Source: Halicephalobus mephisto
Lineage: Eukaryota; Nematoda; Chromadorea; Rhabditida; Panagrolaimidae
DNA: 48,484 nt
Assembly: GCA_009193035.1 (NCBI GenBank)
Contig: SWDT01000470.1
Location: forward strand, 1 to 48,484
Direction of reading: 5' to 3'
Within the stretch, counting starts at the first letter, position 1, and each line of letters opens with the position of its first letter. The position numbers were made by a program, and so were the translations under genes. Below the pieces are notes generated by a model. The model did no database searches. It was not told the DNA's origin and saw nothing but the letters and a program-made list of their open reading frames with translations. Positions 28,851-39,129 of the stretch are shown piece after piece.

Positions 28851-29050
28851 TCGATATATGAAGATTTTTTAAATTTAATTATTTTTAACTTTTATAATTA
28901 AATTTTACAGTAAGAAACAACACTTGACAAACTTTCCTTTCGAATTTAACTAATTTTTTTATTTTCTTCATAGGACCAAATTTCTCCTTCAATCGCCTCG
29001 GGACATAATTACTTCCTACAGTAAACTTGTATAATTTTATTTCGAAAATA

Positions 29051-29056
29051 TTTATT
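29051..29056 (-). terminator. Polyadenylation signal AATAAA for the channel gene
   Basis: AATAAA on the minus strand lies about 40 bases past the TAA at 29096-29098, at a normal distance. Other AATAA-like words lie nearby because of the base composition. Confidence 0.5.
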
Positions 29057-29095
29057 AAAAAATAAATAATGAAATTTCCAATGTAAAATAAATCA

Positions 29096-29621
29096 TTAAA
29101 GAGAATCCTGCACTGGGGGCGGCAAGGGATCTCCGTTATCCTTACTGTAAAGGTTGTTCGTGTTGAGACCCGCGAGACTGTTCTTCCTCCCGAAGAGCTT
29201 CTCGGACTTCTCTCTCATCTTCATTTCCTTTTCGAGTTCCTTCTTTCTTTCTTCCTCGTCGAAGTCTGGATGATAAGCGTCAGAAGGACGAGCTAGACAG
29301 TAGCAGATCAGAAGAACGAATAAAGTCAGGATTTCTATGACGGAAATCACACTCATCCCCAGCCACAACCCCACTTGACCCCCTGTGTCGGACACCAGAT
29401 TGATGAAAGCGTAAGCTTCGGATTCCGTAAGTACTTGGTAGTTCATCCTTTCGTAGTAAACTTCAATGAGAAGAGTGTTGTCTTTGTACCAGTCTTTGCA
29501 TTCTTCGCGAGTGGTCCAGTAAACATAGTTGGGATTCGCGTTCGCAGCGACACATTCCGTCGGAGTGTAGGCAGTAGCTGGCCAGAAGGCAGTTGACATT
29601 GTAACTTTGTAATACGACTGT
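29096..29621 (-). CDS. DEG/ENaC exon 4 (second membrane segment, tail)
   Basis: Acceptor AATTTTCAG precedes 29621; phase 2 in. It starts within CLQSYYKVTMSTAFWP and runs through the pore helix to the stop. The real exon begins 22 bases before the internal ATG at 29597-29599. Confidence 0.94.
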
Positions 29622-32600
29622 CTGAAAATTTACTTTTTATCAAATATAATTCCATTGAAGTTTCTAGAATTATTTAGAATCCAGTGAAACTTCTCAGAAT
29701 CCTTGTGAAGTTTCTAGAATCCAGTCAAACTTCTCAGAATCTCTATAAAGTTCCCCAAAGTTTCTAGAATCCAGTTAAACTTCTCAGAATTTCTATAGTT
29801 TCTCAAAATTTTTACAATCCAGTGAAGCTTCTTAGAATTTTTAAAGTTTCTAAAATTATTTAGAATCCAGTCAAACTTCTTAGAATTTCTAAAGTTTCTA
29901 GAATTATTTAGAATCCAGTGAAGCTTCTCGGAATCTTTATGAAGCTTTCGGAATTCTTTGAAATATTCTGAAGCTCCTACAATTTTCCAGAATCAATTGT
30001 AAATTTTTAGAATGAATATTTGAAACCAAAAGTTCCAGAAAATTTTTGAATTTCGTAAAAATTTCAATTTTTAATTTTAAAATATGTTCACTTTTTGATT
30101 TTCAGTAATAGTAACATAAAAAACAGTAATCATTAACCAATCACTATTTAGTCACTATCCAATCGCTATTTAGTCACTATCCGTTCACTATCCAGTCACT
30201 ATCTAGTTACTATCCAGTCACTATCTAGTTACTATTTAGTCACTATCCATTCACTATCTAGTTACTATTTAGACACTATCCATTCACTATCTAGTTACTA
30301 TTTAGTCACTATCCATTCACTATCTAGTTACTATTTAGACACCATCCAGTCACTATTTAGTCATTATTTAAACACTATCCAATCACTATCAATGCACTAT
30401 TTAGGCACTATTCAGTCGTTGTCCAGTCACTATTAATTTTAATAATGGTAAATTAAAAACTACTTACAGACAGTTCTGGGGACAAGAACACTCGGTGTTG
30501 ACATCAAATCCACTTAATCCGTCATTGTCAGTGATGTTGAAGATGCAGTCGATTTTCGCATTGCCGTCGGTGGTGTCTCCGCAGGACACGGATCCATCTG
30601 TAGGAACGGCATAACTGGGATCGTAACAAGTGCAATCAGAAACTATTTTGTCTTGAAGACAGGATCTGATGCAAGTTTCTACTTGGTAGGTGGTATTGTA
30701 GTAATTTGTTTGTCCTCCGCCGTCATCAGAACAAGTGGAATACGGTGCTGGAAGTTTTTCTCTCGAGACGAATCTGACGCCGAGGGATGAAGCGGTCCCG
30801 ACGGGAACGTAGTACCCGAAGGCGTCCATGAAGGGTGTCTCGTCTTTCTCGTGGACGTACACCACCGCCCCCGAGGACTGGACCCAAGGCAGGTACTCCT
30901 CCTGCCGGATCCTCAAGACCGTCCTGAGGCCGTACAGAGGCCCGGCCCTGGAACTACTGTAGTCCCCGTCGAAGTTGAAAGTGTGACAAAGACCGAAATG
31001 AGGATCATAGAACGTCGAAAAATCAGTTTCGTTACAGTTTTTAGTGTTGTAGGAACAACTGATAAAAAGGTCCATGTAGTCATAACTGGCCTGGGTGATC
31101 GGGTCTTCAGCAACAATGTCATCGAAGAAAAAGTGGGTCCACTTCTTTGCTCTCCTCTGTCTCTCAACATTCTTCCCTACAAATCCGTATTTTGCACTAT
31201 CTCCACCTTCATAATGGTTGATCTGAAAACCAAAAATTTTTAAATACAAAATATGAAAAAATTTTTAATTTAAAAAAAATCTAAATATAAAAATTTTTAA
31301 TTTAAAAAAAAATTTAAATATTAAAAGAATTTTTTAATTTAAAAAAAAATTAAATGTTAAAAAGTTTTTAATTTAAAAAAAATCCTAAATATAAAAATTT
31401 TTAGTTTAAAAAAATTTTAATTTAAAAAAAAACTTAAATGTTAAAAAAATTTTAATTTTAAACAAGTGTAAAATTTGAAAAAAAATAAAATTTTAAATTA
31501 AAAAAAGTATAAAATTTTGGATTTAAAATATAAGAAAATTCTAATTTTTATATTATTTTTAAATTTCTGAATTTATGCAAAAAAGTAAAAATTTGGAAAT
31601 TTATTGTAGAAATAAATTTGAATTTTTTACTTTTTAATTAATTTTTAAAATTTTTCAAAAATATAAATTTATTTCGAAATGATTTTACAAAATTTTAATT
31701 TTTATAATTCTACAGTATCCGTAAACTTACCATTTCGCCCAGCACTCCGGTTTTTGCTGCTTCCAATTTCCACGGATTCAGATTACAGAAAGTCACGGAA
31801 GGGAAGATTCTCTCTCCGAATTCCAGATGAGTGTCGACGTTGACGGGATAACTAAGGTACCTCGTGATGATGGAGACCATTTGGAAGATGAACATGGAGG
31901 TACATGCCACCACAACCGCGAGCCAGAGGAGCTTCAGCCATAGGGCATTCGCCATCCCAATATGAGGAAGTCTGAAAAAACGAATAAAATTTAAATTTTT
32001 ACGAAATTTTTGTGATTCATAATTTCGAAATCACCGGTTGTAGTTCGGTTTGTTATACAGTAATAGGACAGTACTTTGGGTTGTTAGAATACCTTCAACG
32101 AGGTCTACAGTAAGTTGTCGGAGATTTCTGCATACCGTATGCTCCGGAAGTTAAGGCAAAAAACATTGAATTTTGTGTAGAAATTGTTAAATTTCGTACT
32201 TTTTATTATAACCTCCAGAGCATACGGTATATAGACCTTCTTGATAAACTAGAGTAGATTTTGTTAACAGTATTCTAAGTTATCAAACAATTCTGCATAC
32301 TTTTTACTTCAGAAAGTGTAATAAAAAACATGATTTTTTTCTCTACAAAATTTTCGCATTTTCCCTCATAACTTCTGAAGCTTACGGTATAAAGACTTTC
32401 TTGATAGCTTATTGTAAATTCTATTAACAGTATTCTAAGTTATCAAACAATTCTGCATACTTTTTACTTCAGAAAGTGTAATAAAAAACATGATTTTTTT
32501 CTCTACAAAATTTTCGCATTTTCCCTCATAACTTCTGAAGTTTACGGTATACAGACTTTCTTGATACCTTAGATCCTGGGCTTCGTTGGAGGTATTCTAA

Positions 32601-32758
32601 CTATTTGCAGTACTGTCTAATTACTGTATAGCGAACCAAGACACAACTAATAATTCTAAAATCACAAACGATACTGTAACTTACCCATGAACAGATGTCC
32701 AGGCCGAGAAGTCGATCACGATCGACGCTACGCCCTTGTACAAATTCGATTTCGGCAT
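29096..32758 (-). CDS. DEG/ENaC (degenerin/epithelial/acid-sensing) sodium channel subunit
   Basis: Four exons (32685-32758, 31731-31971, 30468-31222, 29096-29621) total 1596 nt, 531 residues plus TAA, with every junction in phase. Order: short cytoplasmic N-terminus with the gating HG motif (SVHGLPHIG, about 20-30); membrane segment 1 (about 35-56); post-TM1 FPSVTFCNLNP (81-91); cysteine-rich ectodomain with NETD, NTTY and NITD glycosylation sites; CSCPQNC near 349-355; membrane segment 2 with GGQVGLWLGMS, whose GMS (445-447) is the GxS selectivity filter; and a charged C-terminal tail ending PPPVQDSL. Subunits of this family form trimeric, amiloride-sensitive, Na+-selective channels gated by touch, acid or peptides. 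The length fits compact nematode members. Which C. elegans paralogue it matches cannot be decided by eye. Confidence 0.95.
29640..30460. repeat. Intron arrays: TTCTAGAATCCAGT decay and CACTAT minisatellite
   Basis: 29660-29960 has short units like AGAATCCAGTGAAACTTCTC every 40-50 bp. 30130-30440 is a minisatellite of TCACTATCCAGT / TTACTATTTAGT units of 11-12 bp, arranged in higher-order blocks such as CACTATCCATTCACTATCTA repeated. Confidence 0.85.
30468..31222 (-). CDS. DEG/ENaC exon 3 (ectodomain)
   Basis: Acceptor GGTTTTCAG precedes 31222 and donor AACTGTCT/GTAAGT follows 30468, phase 0 to 2. Encodes finger, thumb and palm parts with CHTFNFDG, DETPFMDAFGYYVPVG, LPAPYSTC and the TCIRSCLQDKIVSDCTCYDP cysteine run. 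The open frames on the opposite strand (30851-31243) are shadows. Confidence 0.94.
31223..31730. other. AT-rich intron 2 of channel gene
   Basis: Low-complexity TTTAATTTAAAAAAAATTTAAAT phrases. No exon or insertion is seen. Confidence 0.75.
31731..31971 (-). CDS. DEG/ENaC exon 2 (first membrane segment)
   Basis: Acceptor GTTTTTTCAG precedes 31971 and donor GAAATG/GTAAGT follows 31731, phase 2 to 0. Encodes LPHIG, TM1 and FPSVTFCNLNPWK. Coding starts upstream of the internal ATG at 31953-31955. Confidence 0.92.
32036..32648. mobile_element. Foldback element with roughly 60-bp inverted ends, in intron 1
   Basis: The left end TTATACAGTAATAGGACAGT ... GTTAGAATACCTTCAACGA faces its inverse at the right (TCGTTGGAGGTATTCTAAC ... 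CAGTACTGTCTAATTACTGTA). Inside are three 160-bp direct units starting at TTCTGCATAC (about 32128, 32291, 32451). The first unit retains TA-CCGTATGCTC...GAGCATACGG-TA ends (32135-32227). No coding capacity. It fills most of the 713-bp intron 1. Confidence 0.75.
32685..32758 (-). CDS. DEG/ENaC exon 1 (start to HG motif)
   Basis: Starts MPKSNLYKGVASIVIDFSAW with ATG in TTCAAAAATG context. It ends TGTTCATGG/GTAAGT in phase 2, so the glycine of HG is completed by the next exon. Too short for open-frame lists; recovered from the phase of exon 2. Confidence 0.85.
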
Positions 32759-32776
32759 TTTTGAACTTCAAAATGA

Positions 32777-32786
32777 CTAAATGAAA
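32777..32786 (-). promoter_or_regulatory. Possible trans-splice acceptor of the channel gene
   Basis: TTTCATTTAG ends at 32777 on the minus strand, 18 bases before the ATG, with pyrimidine-rich sequence upstream. This fits spliced-leader addition, but direct initiation is also possible. Confidence 0.4.
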
Positions 32787-32819
32787 GAATTTTGTTTTCT
32801 TTTTTAACTGTCATACAGT

Positions 32820-33360
32820 ATCCTTAAAAAAGTAGTTTCCATGACAAATGCACTAAAAACAATGAAATCAAAAATTTTCTTTGTTTTTTGAAGAATTTAT
32901 AATTTTTTTGTTTCTTGAAGAATTTACAAAAAAAGAAAAAAATGAAAATTCAAAAAATTTACAATAATTAACAAAATGACGAAAAAATTTTAAATTTATT
33001 AAAATTGTTTTTTTACAAATTTTAAAAATAATTAAACAATTTCGAATTTTTTTGATTTTTTGATTCTGACGTACAGTATTCACCTGATGATTTTGAGTAA
33101 CAAGTTTTCCAAAAGTAGTAATTAATAAAATCATTCAAAAATGATCTGATGGAATTTCGATTTGTTTCCGGTCATTTCCCATATTTCGTAAATCTGGTTT
33201 TTTTAAAACTAGAACTTTATAAAAATTTCTGTAATTTTCCAGAATCTAGCGTGTTGAGACAGAAATAGACCAAAAAGAGAGAATCTGAAGCGATAGTTGA
33301 AGCATCAAAAAGTGGGGCATACTGTAAGGCATGAGTAGGACTCTCGGTTGTATAGTGCAC
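32820..33360. other. Region upstream of the channel gene
   Basis: AT-rich with no exon. The low-complexity frame 32868-33134 is rejected. Likely includes promoter sequence, but no motif can be named. Confidence 0.4.
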
Positions 33361-33816
33361 ATAAAAAAGCGAAACTTTAGGTTTCTCAACAATCGCGAAA
33401 TGTGACGAAAATATAACATAATTGTCGCATTTTTGTAAATTTTGATATTTAGGATAAAAATTTAATATAATTGTCACATTTTTGTGAATTTTGATATTTG
33501 TGATAAAAATTTAATATACCGTAAAACCTCTAATAGAAAAGCTGCCCGTCTATTGTTCAACCCTTTAAAAATGGTGCCTGTCTAATAGAGGTGCCCTTCA
33601 AATGGAGGTTTTACGGTAATCGTCACATTTTTGTGAATTTTGATATTTATGATATAAATATAACACAATCGTCACATTTTTATAAATATTTTACATTTAG
33701 GATAAAAATGTAATATAATCGTCACATTTTTGTGAATATTTTACTTTTGTGACGAAAATAGTAACTTAATAGTGACGATTTGCATTTATTACTGTACCTA
33801 AAGTTACGTTTTTTGT
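33361..33816. mobile_element. Inverted-repeat element (about 356 bp) interrupted by a nested MITE
   Basis: Terminal words AAAAAAGCGAAACTTTAGGT and ACCTAAAGTTACGTTTTTTG are inverted. The interior is a satellite of TCGTCACATTTTTGTGAATT units with GTGACGAAAAT inverse words near both ends. It is closely matched by the copy at 38285-38644, which lacks the 98-bp insertion at 33519-33616. Confidence 0.82.
33519..33616. mobile_element. 98-bp MITE with TA target duplication, nested
   Basis: CCGTAAAACCTC (33519-33530) and GAGGTTTTACGG (33605-33616) are perfect inverted ends, flanked by TA on both sides. The host array normally reads AATATAATCGTCAC; here AATATA and TAATCGTCAC are split by the element, so one TA has been duplicated. 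Two subterminal TAATAGA-type words are direct repeats. Non-coding. Confidence 0.85.
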
Positions 33817-34150
33817 GAGAGAAAAAATACATAAATTGCATCGGTTTTATTATTTCAATAAAAATATTAAAATACTTCTGTTTTCTAACATAGTGGAATA
33901 CTGTAGAAATTCCCAAAAATAAAATCTTCAACTTCAATTTTCAGAAAAGTTTGTTATAATTTTTTAAATTTCTTCACAATAGTAAAATTCAACTTTTTTA
34001 TTGACCTCTTGATTTCGAAATTTTATATTTTTCATTTTTTTCGAAATTTACTAAAACTTTTGACACTTTCCACTTTTATAAAATTTCGAAATATTGTTCC
34101 ATATCCAAATCCATGTCTCGGAGAAGATCCAATTTCACCGAATATCCAGT
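33817..34150. other. AT-rich spacer, no gene seen
   Basis: No repeat array or credible exon. Overlapping plus frames (34009-34209, 34094-34339) run into the Mutator-like element and are not accepted. Confidence 0.4.
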
Positions 34151-34153
34151 TAC

Positions 34154-34252
34154 CTGTGGTTCACCTTGATGTTCAATCCGCTGTCATCGCGATTCCAGAT
34201 CGAGCGTGAAAAACTGTCTCGTTCCCTTTCGCAGTCGGAGTTGATCAAAGGG
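34154..34252 (-). other. Unassigned minus-strand open segment with donor
   Basis: Between the Mutator-like element and a donor-like ACCACAG/GTAACT (34154), the minus strand is open (PLINSDCERERDSFSRSIWN...). On the other side of the element (34840-34920) the minus strand is also open (QTKFSRFSADQKPDIPDKIR...). The element may therefore interrupt a former exon, though chance cannot be excluded over so few codons. Confidence 0.22.
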
Positions 34253-34834
34253 CTGTACGACAGTCGTCCCCAGCGGCATTTGCCCCTTTTCTTTCGCAAA
34301 ATTGATCTCATTTATTTCATTTTTATATTAAATTTTTAATAACTAAATCAACTTCATATCTTAGTTAAGTAGGGAAAAATTAATTTAAAAGAATTTCGAA
34401 ATCAGTGAGAATTGAAAAGGAGGAAAACGGGGAGCGAACGTCGCTGGGGACTTGTATGATATCTGCTCCCCTTCACTTTGCAAGATTGATCTCATTTATT
34501 TCGTTTTTATATTAACTTTTTAATAACTAAATTAACTTCATATCTTAGTTAAGTAGGGAAAAATTGATTTAAAAGAATTTCGAAATCAGTAGAAAATCGA
34601 AAAAGAGAAAAACGGGGAGCAAATGTCGCTGGGGACTTGTACGATATCTGCTCCCCTCCACTTTGCAAGATTGATCTCATTTATTTCGTTTTTATATTAA
34701 TTTTTTAATAACTAAATTAACTTCATATCTTAGTTTAGTAACCAAAAATTAATTTAAAAGAATTTTGAAATCAGTAGAAAATCGAAAAGGAGAAAAACAG
34801 GAACCAAATGTCGCTGGGGCCAACTGTCGTACAG
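34253..34834. mobile_element. Mutator-like non-autonomous element, three fused units
   Basis: CTGTACGACAG (34253-34263) and CTGTCGTACAG (34824-34834) are inverted ends. Internal junctions GTCGCTGGGGACTTGTA(C/T)GA show three units of about 195 bp, related in inverse orientation to the element at 4200-4570. The flanks GATCAAAGGG and GGTCAAAACG are similar and could be a decayed target duplication. Confidence 0.68.
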
Positions 34835-35130
34835 ACGGTCAAAACGGATTTTATCGGGAATGTCTGGCTTTTGATCCGCCGAAAAACGAGAAAACTTGGT
34901 CTGACATTTGGCAATTTTTTGTGAAATTTTAGATTCTAAAATTTTAAAGATTTTCGGAGTTCTTTGATGTTTTTTTGCGCAAAAAAAATTTGTTTGGCAA
35001 TTTTAAGGACGGCATTTGAAATCGGCGATCAGTTTTTCGCGATAATAAGATAAAAAAAATTTTTCCAGTCAAAATAAAAAACGAAAATATATTTTACTGT
35101 AGAGACAGATTTTCCAAAAATGACCATTTT
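34835..35130. other. Unique spacer next to the Mutator-like element
   Basis: 34840-34920 is of ordinary composition and open on the minus strand. The rest is AT-rich with no exon. Confidence 0.3.
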
Positions 35131-35229
35131 GTGAATTGACTTGTTGGATAAAAAGGGTCAATTTCGGACAGTTTTGGCAATTTCTGAAAAGGGGCAATTT
35201 TTCCGTTCAGGAGTTCCTCAATGAATTTT

Positions 35230-35690
35230 TTTTGTTTTTTAAATTAAAAATTAAATTTTCGATTAAAATTTACTTTTTTTTCATTAATTTTTATATTTTT
35301 AGAATCCTTAGAAACTGCTCTACAATTTTACATATATTTTTATATAAAAAATAACAAAAAAAAATAATTTTTTGAATGAAATTAAAAAATTTTTAAAAAT
35401 TAAATTTTCGATTAAAATTTACTTATTTTTCGTTAATTTTTATATTTTTAGAATCCTTAGAAGCTCCTCTACAATTTTACATATATTTTTATATAAAAAA
35501 TAACGAAAAAAAATAATTTTTGAATAAAATTAAAAAATTTTTAAAAATTAAATTTTCGATTAAAATTTACTTTTTTTCATTAATTTTTATATTTTTAGAA
35601 TCCTTAGAAGTTTCTCTACAATTTTACATATATTTTTATATAAAAAATAACAAAAAAAAATAATTTTTTGAATAAAATTTAAATATTAAA
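35230..35690. repeat. Tandem array, three units of about 152 bp
   Basis: TTAGAATCCTTAGAA and CTACAATTTTACATATATTT recur near 35300, 35450 and 35600, with AAATTTTCGATTAAAATTTA at each unit start. Confidence 0.85.
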
Positions 35691-35699
35691 ATTTCGTAA

Positions 35700-36560
35700 T
35701 TTTTACAATCTTTAAAATTTTCCTATTTATTTTTATTTATTTTTTATATAAAATAATTTAAAAAACATTGTTTTAGTCGTTTTAAAAAGAAAAATCTCGA
35801 AGATTAAAGTTTCAAAATCGTTGTTTATGTTCTTGTTTATATTTTTGACATTTTCAGAAGTTCTTTGATATTTTTACACGTATTTCGATAAAAAAACCAA
35901 CGAAAAAAATATAATTTTTTTGGAAAAATAAGAATCTTAAAAATTAAACTTTTAATCAAAATTATTTTTTTTAATTTTCAATTTTTTATATAAAAAATTT
36001 TAAAAAACATGATTTTTATTTTTTTTTGATTTTAAAAATTAAAATTTTAAGTCAAATTATTTTTGAAATTTTGAAATTTTTTTTAATTTTAAAAATTTAA
36101 ATAAAATTATTTTTATTTTTTTTTAATTTTAAATAAAATTATTTTTTAAAAAATAAAAATTTGAATAAAATTATTTTTATTTTTTTTTAATTTTAAATAA
36201 AATTATTTTTTATTTTTTTTTAAATTTGAATAAAATTATTTTTTATTTTTTTAAACATCTTTTAGGTGTACTGTATATTTTTTCGCGGATTTCCATGTAA
36301 AAAAGTAAATAAAAAAATAATATGATTTTTTTTTGAAATTACAAAAATTTTAAACTTGAGATTTTTCAACAAAATCTTTTTTTTATTTTTATATTTTCAG
36401 GAATTTTTCTACGATTTTATATATGTTTTGTTATTTAAAAAATTGAAAAAAAAACAAGATTTTTTTAAATTTAAAAAAATTCATTGTTTTTCGAAAAAAA
36501 TTTTTTATCGAAGTAATCAAAATTTTATTTTATCAAAGTTCAAAGTCTAATTTCGGACTT
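35700..36560. other. AT-rich low-complexity DNA, no gene seen
   Basis: Decayed relatives of the preceding array, then TTTTTTTTAATTTTAAATAAAATTATTTTT phrases. The frame 36356-36550 is phenylalanine/lysine low complexity. Confidence 0.65.
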
Positions 36561-36905
36561 TTCGTTTCAAAACAACATTCGTGGATTTTTCAATTTCAAA
36601 AACTGTTTTATCTAAATTGATAAAACTTATTTGAATTTGTGAATCAAAACACGGCTTTCAAGTTATGTCTTAACGCGAAAAATTGAAATTTTAGAAGTTG
36701 AATCTCAGCACGAAAAGTAGATTTTAAAAATTGCGTCTCAGCACGAAAAATTTAAATTTCGAAACTTGTGTTTCAACGCGAAAAATTTAAATTTCGGCAT
36801 TTATGTCTTAGCAAGAAAAGTCCAAAATCTCGAAAATCGTATCTTGGCACGAAAAGTAAATTTTGAAAATTGAGTTTTAACGCGAAAAATCCAGAACTCA
36901 ATTTT
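36560..36905. repeat. Array of ACGCGAAAAATT / CAGCACGAAAA units
   Basis: GTCTTAACGCGAAAAATTGA, CTCAGCACGAAAAGTAGATT and related 45-50-bp phrases alternate seven times. It is the clearest place where the second base pair of the CACGAAAA word varies (CACG, CGCG, CAAG). Confidence 0.75.
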
Positions 36906-36920
36906 GAACTCTGATCGTGA

Positions 36921-37090
36921 ATTTTAATAAAATGGAACATTGAAGTTGGCTCTCATTTAACCACTAAGGGGATTTGGGGAACCTATGAGGAAATCGAGAT
37001 TACGTGCAATCATCTTCGAAATCGGGTCGACCCATTGACCAAAATGGAGTCACAAGAGATTCTTTCATCCTCATTTGTCTATTTCGCACT
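36921..37090 (+). other. Unassigned island with open frame
   Basis: The plus strand is open from after TGA 36918-36920 (KWNIEVGSHLTTKGIWGTYE...) through 37090 into T-rich DNA. No early ATG or splice site supports it, and the reverse strand has a short ATG frame as well. Confidence 0.2.
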
Positions 37091-37099
37091 TTTTAGTTC

Positions 37100-37490
37100 T
37101 TCGAAAATATTGAAAAAAAAAAATAAAAACTACAACAATTTTAATTTTTTTAAATTTCTGCAATTTTTAAAATTTCTTTAATTTTTCAAAATTTTAGAAT
37201 TTTTTGTTTTTAAAATTTTCTAAATTTTTAAAATTTAAAATTTTTTTAAATTACTTAAATTTTTTTAATTTTAAAATTTTTTAAAATTTCTTTATTTTTA
37301 AAATTTCTTTATTTTTTAAAATTTCTTTAATTTTTCAAAATTTTTAGAATTTTTTGTTTTTAAAATTTTTTATAAATTTCTAATTTTTTGTTGAATTTAA
37401 AAGTGATTTTTGGGTACTTTGAATTTTAAATTTGTTTTTGAGTCATAAATACTCCTCAAGACCCTGGATGAAAAATTAGTGAATCTATCT
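37100..37490. other. T-rich low-complexity DNA
   Basis: TTTCTTTATTTTTTAAAATT phrases. No gene. Confidence 0.7.
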
Positions 37491-38105
37491 TAGTGAAATT
37501 TGAATTGACATTTGTTTACATTTTTCCAAAAAAAAAATTTCAAAAATAATATTTTAAATTTTATTTTTTTTCGTTTTGTTTTCTATGCCAATTATGTAAG
37601 TAATTAAAGTTATTTTTTTTTGGCGAAATGTGAACAAATGCCAATTCACATTTTATTTTAAAATTTTCAAAAATTATATTTTAAATTTTATTTTTTTTTT
37701 CGTTTTGTTTTCTATGCCAATTAAGTAAGTAATTAAAGTATTTTTTTGGCGAAATATGGACAAATGCCAATTCACATTTTATTTTAAAATTTTCAAAAAT
37801 TATATTTTAAATTTTATTTTTTTTGGCGTTTTGTTTCTTATGCTATTTATGTAAGTAATTAAAATTATTTTTTCTTGGCGAAATTTGAATTGATATTTGT
37901 TCACATTTTGTTAAAAAAATTTTCAAAAATAATATTTTAAATTTTATTTTTTTTTTCGTTTTGTTTTCTATGCCAATTAAGTAAGTAATTAAAAGTATTT
38001 TTTTTTGGCGAAATATGGACAAATGCCAATTCACATTTTATTTTAAAATTTTCAAAAATAATATTTTATTTTTTTGGCGTTTTGTTTCCTATGCCAATTA
38101 TACAT
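37490..38105. repeat. Tandem array, five units of about 125 bp
   Basis: TTTTGTTTTCTATGCCAATT at about 37575, 37700, 37830, 37960 and 38080, each followed by TTTTTGGCGAAATATGGACA and AATGCCAATTCACATTTTAT. TTGGC/GCCAA ends match the 43-bp array at 10.1 kb. Confidence 0.85.
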
Positions 38106-38284
38106 TAAATATGTAATCCATTTTGACGAAATGCGAATTAATATCTATTCTTATTTTGCCAAAAGTAGAGTGACGAAAATAATGCGAATTTCATCATTTG
38201 GGTTTCTGTCTCCTTACATCAACATGTTGATGCTTATAAATGAACAATGTGGTGCACTTTGGCAAAATGCGAATAGACATCTAC

Positions 38285-38644
38285 ACAAAAAAAGCGTAAC
38301 TTTAGGTTTCTCAACAATCACGAAATGTGACGAAAATATAACACAATCGTCACATTTTTATAAATATTTTACATTTAGGATAAAAATATAACACAATCGT
38401 CACATTTTTATAAATATTTTACATTTAGAATAAAAATTTAACACAATCGTTACATTTTTGTGAATTTTGATATTTAGGATGAAAATACAACACAATCGTC
38501 ACATTTTTATAAATATTTTACATTTATGGTAAAAATTTAATATAATCGTCACATTTTTGTGAATATTTTACTTTTGTGACGAAAATAGTAACTTAATAGT
38601 GATGATTTGCATTTGTTATTGTACCTAAAGTTACGCTTTTTTGT
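38285..38644. mobile_element. 360-bp inverted-repeat element, unoccupied copy
   Basis: ACAAAAAAAGCGTAACTTTA at 38285 is inverted as TAAAGTTACGCTTTTTTGT ending at 38644 (22 bp, one-base length difference). The interior carries TCGTCACATTTTTATAAATA units. No open frame. It sits between arrays of the TTGGC/GCCAA family. Target duplication not clear. Confidence 0.8.
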
Positions 38645-39070
38645 TTATCTTTATTTTTTCCAGTATATTTGTACTGAAAAATTGAAATTTCGTCATTCAG
38701 CTTCCTGTTCCTTACGGCAATTAAATCGGTAATTGCAGATCAGTAATGTAGTGTACTTTAACGAAATGCGAGTAAATGTCGATTATTTTGAAAAAATATA
38801 TTCCTAAAAACAATTTTAATTGGCGTTTTATTCCTTATGCCAAGTATATTGATAGTTGATATCATTGGCGTTTTGTTCTCTGTGCCAATCATGTTGTTGA
38901 TTAACAGTGAAAATAAACCTAAAAATAATTTTAATGTATACTTTGGCGTTCTGTCCTTTACGCCAAATGTATCTTTGATAATTACCCTTTGGCGTTCTGT
39001 CCTTTACGCCAAATGTATTTTTGATAGTTACCCTTTGGCGTTCTGTGTCTTATTTTAATTATATTTTTGA
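38645..39070. repeat. TTTGGCGTTCTGTCCTTTAC array
   Basis: 38840-39060 has four to five units of about 46 bp, in which TTTGGCGTT and ACGCCAAA are inverted about a CTGTCCTTT centre. 38650-38830 is a decayed relative with CGAAATGCGAGTAAATG. Confidence 0.8.
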
Positions 39071-39129
39071 TTATCAGTAAAATGTAGTTTAATTTGATAA
39101 AAAGTGTTGTAATTTTTGATAAAAAATAT

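Noticed and set aside
29375..29655. Short ORFs on both strands over the last channel exon
   Set aside because: Alternative-frame shadows; the pore motif is in another frame.
30851..31243. 130-codon plus ORF and 85-codon minus ORF (30913-31170)
   Set aside because: Shadows of the DEG/ENaC ectodomain exon, which has family motifs and phased splice sites.
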